Source: Megalonaias nervosa (Eukaryota; Mollusca; Bivalvia; Unionida; Unionidae). From it: a stretch of DNA of 64,000 nucleotides. Positions 59,104-64,000 of the stretch are shown here, piece by piece. The stretch is from NCBI GenBank assembly GCA_016617855.1, contig JAECUM010009283.1:17899-81898 (forward strand). Direction: 5' to 3'. Every line of letters begins with the position of its first letter. Position 1 is the stretch's first letter. Made by a program: the position numbers and the translations under genes. The notes under the pieces were generated by a model. That model was not told where the DNA came from. It was given only the letters and a program-made list of their open reading frames with translations, and searched no databases.

Positions 59104-59412
59104 ATGTGGTGCAAGCAATGCACACCAAAGAAAGGAGAAAGCCTATGTGGACTGTGTGACCCTAACAACCTTGCAGATCAATTGGAAATACTCATGGACT
59201 CAGTTTGTGCGGACAACAATGCACCCAAAGTCATGTATGAAGCTACATCAAATTTTCAGCAATTGCTCACTAATGGTCTTATGGACAGAGACTCATATTG
59301 TGTGCTGATTCATGAACTTGCTGAAGATATTTATGAGATTACAACACTGACAATGAGTTCAGACATGATTGCGACAGTACGTATGCTACGTGAAATCTAT
59401 GCATCAATGTAG
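59104..59412 (+). CDS. Small zinc-ribbon-type protein, unknown
   Basis: A 102-codon reading from ATG 59,104 (the longer frame upstream overlaps integrase coding on the other strand) to a TAG at 59,410-59,412. It has two CxxC pairs close together, MWCKQC and CGLC, a likely zinc ribbon, then an acidic helical C-terminus (YCVLIHELAEDIYEITTL). No stop or shift interrupts it, unlike its neighbours. It sits head to head with the integrase gene. I do not recognise the family; a transcription or DNA-binding role is a guess from the zinc pairs. Confidence 0.45.
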   Translation: MWCKQCTPKKGESLCGLCDPNNLADQLEILMDSVCADNNAPKVMYEATSNFQQLLTNGLMDRDSYCVLIHELAEDIYEITTLTMSSDMIATVRMLREIYASM

Positions 59413-59469
59413 CAATATTGTAAATACAACCCAGTGTGTGACCTTGATGATTACCGTCTAATATACAAC

Positions 59470-60191
59470 CAGAATTCAGTGTAACTCTTTTTGCACCTGT
59501 GACTGCTGGGGACTAGTGCACACTCAAGATTGCATTAGCGTCACTCTGAGTGTATCATTGTTGGTCTAATATTTTATAACAGCATTTTGGTGGTCTGCAA
59601 TGCATTTGTTTTCAACAGACAGGGGTGCAAACTGGTATATTATTGAACTTTCCTACGGTGCGTTATGAGATAGAGTCAATCAGTGAAGAAATTCGTTGGT
59701 GACTGACAAAGACTCTAAAATTTCCATATGTGCTCATGAGCCCACACTCAGTTCTGTCATTGCCATCAAATCTCAAACATATGCGGTTGATATTGCATGG
59801 TTGCCCATAAGATCATTGTTAGGTTGGCCTGGTCACATTTCAGATAATAAATGATTCTTGCATGTGGGGTATCATATCGCGCAAACATTATGAGAATTAC
59901 TTTAGTGACCCAGATTAATTTAACTTGTGATGCAATCAGTGGCAGGTATGAAAGCAGGTCTGAAACGACAGGTATAGTTGTTCAAGGTTATATTCTATTT
60001 GGGTTTTTGCCAACCATGGAACAAGGTGATTTGATATTGATTATGCCTGCAGCACTTGTTTATGTGCCATGCCATAATCAGCTGACCCTTATTTATCTAA
60101 TTTTTCCTTTTAGATCAAGATGGGCACATGTTGGATCTGTGGGGTGAAACATTGGCGATACAACTGTACATTAGAGATCGACATGACAGTT
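59470..60191 (+). pseudogene. Penton-like minor capsid protein of the second element
   Basis: It is homologous to the shared parts of the gene at 2,484-3,944. EFSVTLFAPVTAGD and HFGGLQ come first, then SICAHEPTLSSVIAI, TYAVDIAWLPIRSLLGW, RITLVTQINLTCDAI and finally DQDGHMLDLWGETLAIQLY with a TAA near 60,189. Between LGW and RITL there are only about 22 residues, whereas the left copy has some 235 more. Several stops and at least two shifts are present. It would form or cap the capsid vertices. Confidence 0.65.
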
Positions 60192-60258
60192 AATAATAAT
60201 AATAATAATAACGATAATAATCGTGTGTGTATCTGTGAAACCTGTTCATGTTATTAAT

Positions 60259-60396
60259 ATGAGAAAACCTATGTACATGTCTTAATATGGAACTGGGCTT
60301 GGTGATATTGCTCGTGAATTATTTAAAGGCACGCCAAAAACCCTCACAGCCTTATTGTCACGAGCTGCTCCCATTGCTAAACAAGTTGCAGAGTAG
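60259..60396 (+). pseudogene. Small capsid-associated gene upstream of MCP
   Basis: ATG 60,259 opens MRKPMYMS. After one TAA the frame continues YGTGLGDIARELFKG and ends with a hydrophobic helix and a TAG at 60,394-60,396, about 45 codons. Small basic or amphipathic proteins at this position, just before the major capsid gene, are typical in adintovirus-like elements. The 60,400-60,630 spacer shows no clear gene. Confidence 0.4.
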
Positions 60397-60631
60397 ATAG
60401 TATTAAAAATGTCAATGTGGATTGATCAAAATAACAAGCACTGCAGTCAGTGTGAGACAGATTATGACGATTAGTAACATGAGCACCATCAATGACAGTT
60501 CCAATTACATTTACATTGACTGAATCGTTGCCATCTACAGTTAGTAAAACAGCAAATGTCAGATTTGGTAATTGCAAATTTGGCAGTGGTGAGTGGATTT
60601 GTATGGCATTAAAGAAATTCAGTAATTTATA

Positions 60632-61585
60632 ATGGCTTAGTTCAAAGAGGTATTTGATCCAGCATTTGACATGGGAGCACCTGTGTGAGTGGAAGGAAGC
60701 AAGAGAGATTTCTATTATTAATCATATCCAGCTAGAGACCCCAATCAATTAAAAATAGAATTGCAAGTACATGACACATTTAGGTTTTACCTTCTAGGTG
60801 AGGCATTTATAAAAGTTGAAGGAAAATTGGTACACAAGAACAATGCCAATTACAATGCCAGCACCCTAGTGGGATTTGTTAACAATGGAATTATGGCATT
60901 GTTTAACAGTAAATGTTATTCTATCGATGGAAAGGAAATCAGATCCATTCTGGAGAATGTTGATGTGGCCACAACAATTCTTGGACTCGCCAGATACAGT
61001 GATGATTACACAAGAACAGCTGGTCCAACAATGATGTTAGTCAGAGATGCAACTGATAAAGCAGATCATAGACCAAATATAATCAGATGACCTTGAATTA
61101 ATATCGGCAATGCTGATGCAGATGTAGAAAATATAACGTTTCCTTATCCTAATCCTAACTGTGGATTTACACAGCATCAGTGGCAACCCATTGATGCTTC
61201 ATTAAGATTGTCTTGTGCAGTTCTCAGGCACATCTCTGGGTTTTGTAGACATGTTCGCAAGGTGATATTTGGAGCAAAATACACAGTGTTTCGTAAAAAA
61301 AAAAACAACTCCAACAACACTATTTGGCGTGATACAGGTGTTGCTGCTGGCAAAGTTGTATTAGATACATTAACATTATGGATGCCTGTGTTGTCCCCTT
61401 CACTGACTACAGAATCAGGCTTGTTATCATTTTCACACTTGGGAACCACTTCAACTTTGTCACTTCTCACACATACCGCAGATGCACACCCTTCAGCTGC
61501 TATTGTGGGAGAGTATACTTGGCAAATAAGTACTCAGCATGACTTACTGTATCAAAACATGTTTGTGGCTTGCAGCACGAGATAA
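60632..61585 (+). pseudogene. Major capsid protein (double jelly-roll type), five in-frame stops
   Basis: One frame runs from ATG 60,632 to a TAA at about 61,583 without a frameshift, but carries TAG 60,638, TGA 60,686, TAA 60,719, TGA 61,088 and TGA 61,094. Conserved-looking blocks are FRFYLLGEAFIKVEGKLV, NNGIMALFNS, TTILGLARYSDDY, later HISGFCRHVRKVIFGAKY and TGVAAGKVVLDTLTLWMP. These match the capsid proteins of invertebrate Polinton-like elements, which form the virion shell. At about 317 codons it is short for a complete double jelly-roll protein, so parts may be lost. It precedes the protease. Confidence 0.65.
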
Positions 61586-61754
61586 TGAACAGGCACAGAG
61601 TAAAATGACATTTGACAACTTACAGCTTGCAGTCATCAGATACACTCGGGCATAGGTCTTCAATTACTCGGTCGCAGAAGATCATGCTGTTGATAGAAGC
61701 AAAGCTTCTCAAGCGTCCATTATCCATTGACCAGTCTTGATTTACTTGTGATGG

Positions 61755-62130
61755 CAGAATCGATCACACATTTTGGTGGAGTTTTTATGCAAGATGAACT
61801 TGCATTGATGGTGCCACAAACATGTGAAACTGGCATTTTCAATCTGGATTCAACAACAAGCCCTGGCACTCACTGGATCGCATATGAGGTAACATAGTTT
61901 GTATTTTGACTCACATGGACTTGCTCAGCATAGTTAGTATTTTGACTCACATGGACTTGCACTGCCAGTTGAAGTTGTTAAATTATTTATCCAAGCGTGG
62001 ACAACAGCAGTTGTTTCATTCACACAGTTGGATGGTCCCTTATGCAGTCATCTTGTTGAAGCCTTGCATGCACTGGAGCGCTCTCCAACCCTGCAAACAC
62101 TTATCGATTTCACATTAAACTACCTGTAAT
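61755..62130 (+). pseudogene. Adenain-type cysteine protease of the second element
   Basis: It is the homologue of the protease at 425-805. The entry motif is ITHFGGVFMQDE. The catalytic His is in GTHWIAYEV (about 61,863-61,889), the Asp in FDSHGLALP and the Cys in PLCSHLVEALHALERS. A TAA ends the frame near 62,130. A 35-base tandem duplication (61,896 and 61,931) doubles the segment carrying the Asp motif and breaks the frame there. It follows the major capsid gene, as expected for a maturation protease. Confidence 0.7.
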
Positions 62131-62142
62131 ATTATACAACAA

Positions 62143-62400
62143 TGTCTATCAAGATTTACATATATTATTCTGTTCTCTGACATGATGTTGATGTAGATCT
62201 GAGCTGATTTGCCACCAAAGTGGACTTGTCTGAGTTTACTAGTTGTGTTGTTGGATTCGATCCAGGTGAACTTGTGATTTTTGAAGATCAAACTGGCAAA
62301 CTGAAAATGTCAAACATAGACATTCAGGATATTATTATCAACTCAGAGGCAAATTTGTGGTAAAGAATCTGGTTGAGCTCACTGGCAAAGGTGGAATCAA
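62143..62400 (+). pseudogene. Unknown decayed ORF
   Basis: ATG near 62,143 (MSIKIYIYYSVL) follows the protease by about ten bases. Another frame reads VDLSEFTSCVVGFDPGELV, then KMSNIDIQDIII. It looks like former coding but matches nothing I know. Its position corresponds to the fibre gene in the left element, without visible shaft repeats. Confidence 0.3.
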
Positions 62401-62418
62401 GAGATAGTAGCACATCCG

Positions 62419-62685
62419 TTGCATTTATCAAAGACTGTTAATGATGCTAATATTGCAGTAAGACGAGAAGAAATCGCTCATGTGCCTGCACAGACACAAG
62501 TGAAAAGTTTGTGGGTTGTAATTGAACGAATATTAGTCATTGAAGGAGTGAAACGCGATTTTCCCAATACCTTAGGATGTGGTAGACTTATTTTTCATTC
62601 TATTAACAATGGCTTTGATATACCTCAGTGTCACATCTTAAAGTGCTCAGGTCCGGATCGTACTTGTTTATCATATGTAGGATGA
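62419..62685 (+). CDS. Unknown 88-codon ORF
   Basis: An uninterrupted frame (TVNDANIAVRREEIAHVPAQ, then VIERILVIEGVKRDF and GRLIFHSINNGFDIP) ending at a TGA. Amino acid composition is protein-like and mixed alpha/beta. It may be the continuation of the broken ORF just upstream. No family recognised. It lies among capsid-side genes of the second element. Confidence 0.3.
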   Translation: MHLSKTVNDANIAVRREEIAHVPAQTQVKSLWVVIERILVIEGVKRDFPNTLGCGRLIFHSINNGFDIPQCHILKCSGPDRTCLSYVG

Positions 62686-62911
62686 AATAGGAATGTTGAT
62701 AAATGATAGAAAACATCCTAGTCTTTATTTACACCAGGAATAATATATGTTTCCAAGCCAAACAGTGAGACTACAAATCTTTTCACAGTTGCATTTCCAG
62801 TATCATTAGTTGCCAGATATTCATTTCAGAGGATGACACATTTATCCAAATGGCTACTTAACAGTCTTGGGTGTTTGTGTTTAAGATTAGGTTTTTGACA
62901 TTGCATACATG

Positions 62912-63300
62912 ATGGAATTTGACTATGGTGAGGAAGTTGCAGAATCTACTGATGGGCTGTTGGATCAAACATTGACAACAATTTCATTCACTTGTAGATG
63001 AATATTTGCATCAAAATGGCATTACCAGACCCTTGTATGCACTGAAATATAATCGTGTTAAGGGTAAAATAGAAATTGATAGCTGGAACCATCCTGATGT
63101 ATCAATTATTCAATACCAACTCAGTGTGAAAACATTGAAGCGTTGACTGCAGCACCAGGTTCAAGAACACTCCAGGATTTTTTCTACAATTGTGAAGTAG
63201 CATTCACCAGTGCATCCACCCCAGTTAGGTTCATCATCAAACATTTTAAACCAACATTGACTCAGCTAAGAAAAGTAAGGTCTTGACTGTTATTCAACAA
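62912..63300 (+). pseudogene. Unknown decayed ORF
   Basis: Starts MEFDYGEEVAESTDGLLDQ near 62,912. Later frames give LYALKYNRVKGKIEIDSW and TLQDFFYNCEVAFTSAS. Shifts occur every 60-120 bases. Not recognised; probably one or two structural or accessory genes of the element. 63,300-63,650 also shows short coding-like scraps but nothing definable. Confidence 0.25.
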
Positions 63301-63679
63301 GGATGCACTTGTTTGAGTGACAGTGCAAAGACAGTTGTTAAATGTCAAATGTTCTGGTATAATCAGTGTTTTTTAATTAGAGGGGTGCCAAGCCAGCAGA
63401 TTGCACTGTTGCATGAGATTTAAGTATTCATGAGTTAGAGGTGTTTTATAACTGCACGATAATTGTGCCAGTAGAAAAAAATAACTGGTTAGGAGTGTGA
63501 TTGCGTATTGCACCTACACATGATGACGAATACCAGGCAAGGTCTGCCTCTCGTACAGTTTAAATATGCAATTGTATTATTAATAGGAGAACTATAACAG
63601 ACCCTCAGTCATACCATCATGAAAAAAAATTGAAGTGGAACAAAAGCTGCAAAATGAAATTTTCAAAAGAACCACACTG

Positions 63680-64000
63680 ATCATGAAATACAAATACTCA
63701 TGTTTGGCCATAGATGCTATTTGTGATCTTGCTGCTGCAGCAATTGTTGGTCATGGTGTGACTGGAATCATGGCAACAACCACATTTTAAGTGCATCAAT
63801 CAGTATTATTGTGATCTTGCTGCTGCAGCAGTTGTTGGTCATGGTGTGACTGGAATCATGGCAACAACCACATTTTAAGTGCATCAATCAGTATTATTGT
63901 GATCTTGCTGCTGCAGCAATTGTTGGTCATGGTGTGACTGGAATCATGGCAACAACCACATTTGTAAGTGCATCTATCAGTATTATTGTGATCTTGCTGC
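63680..64000 (+). pseudogene. Hydrophobic membrane gene with 88-bp tandem repeats, runs off the window
   Basis: After ATG near 63,684 (MKYKYSCLAIDAICDL) a hydrophobic Ala/Val/Ile-rich frame begins, similar in character to the gene at 1,947-2,460. The segment starting TTGTGATCTTGCTGCTGCAG is repeated with a period of 88 bases (starts 63,721, 63,809, 63,897 and, one base longer, 63,986). Because 88 is not a multiple of three and the copies carry CATTTTAAG instead of CATTTGTAAG, the expansion destroys the frame. The gene continues beyond the window. Confidence 0.5.

Overview
The window looks like nuclear DNA of an invertebrate animal, most likely a marine one. A mollusc is my best guess, because of the tRNA-derived SINEs with CAA or CA tails and the mix of repeats. 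It is AT-rich, I see no convincing intact host gene, and nearly all recognisable coding sequence belongs to mobile elements or endogenous virus-like elements. Most of these carry stop codons and frameshifts. There are no bacterial-type operons and no CRISPR array.

Region 1 (1 to about 13,445) is a decayed Polinton/Maverick- or adintovirus-like element. Left to right it holds a small hydrophobic capsid-associated gene (partial), an adenain-type cysteine protease, a tail-fibre-like gene, a hydrophobic membrane gene, a penton-like minor capsid gene with a large extra internal domain, an AT-rich repeat array, two small minus-strand genes (one HNH endonuclease), and a large replication gene ending in an SF1 helicase and an HNH-type zinc domain. 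A retroviral-type integrase, a parvovirus-type phospholipase A2 and an A32-like packaging ATPase follow. A solo LTR with a GATG target duplication sits inside it. A foldback element built of 62-bp repeats follows (about 13,447-14,573).

Region 2 (14,574-31,660) is a nest of transposons. A pogo/Tigger-type DNA transposon (17,137-26,967, TA duplication) contains a gypsy-type LTR retrotransposon (19,811-26,935, ATGC duplication). That element in turn contains a TA-flanked MITE in one LTR and a tRNA-derived SINE in gag. The retroelement has the order gag-PR-INT-RT-RH, with integrase before reverse transcriptase, as known for Gmr1-type elements.

Region 3 (31,660-51,040) is repeat-rich, gene-poor DNA. 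It holds an hAT-type element with a perfect 8-bp duplication (35,081-37,040), a foldback MITE, a SINE, a degraded Penelope-like element (about 40,320-43,620), several tandem and dispersed duplications, and a 5'-truncated L1/Tx1-type LINE (48,305-51,040).

Region 4 (about 51,790 to the end) is a second, older-looking Polinton-like element: protein-primed type PolB, integrase, a small zinc-ribbon ORF, penton, a small capsid-associated gene, major capsid protein, protease, unknown ORFs, and a hydrophobic gene carrying 88-bp tandem repeats. Its PolB gene is split by a 2.46-kb DNA transposon with about 145-bp inverted repeats (53,241-55,696). That transposon encodes a two-or-more-exon protein I cannot place in a named superfamily.

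Together regions 1 and 4 give two homologous but differently arranged virus-like gene sets. The strongest candidates for something undescribed are the left element's replication gene, its penton insertion, and the 53,241-55,696 transposon.
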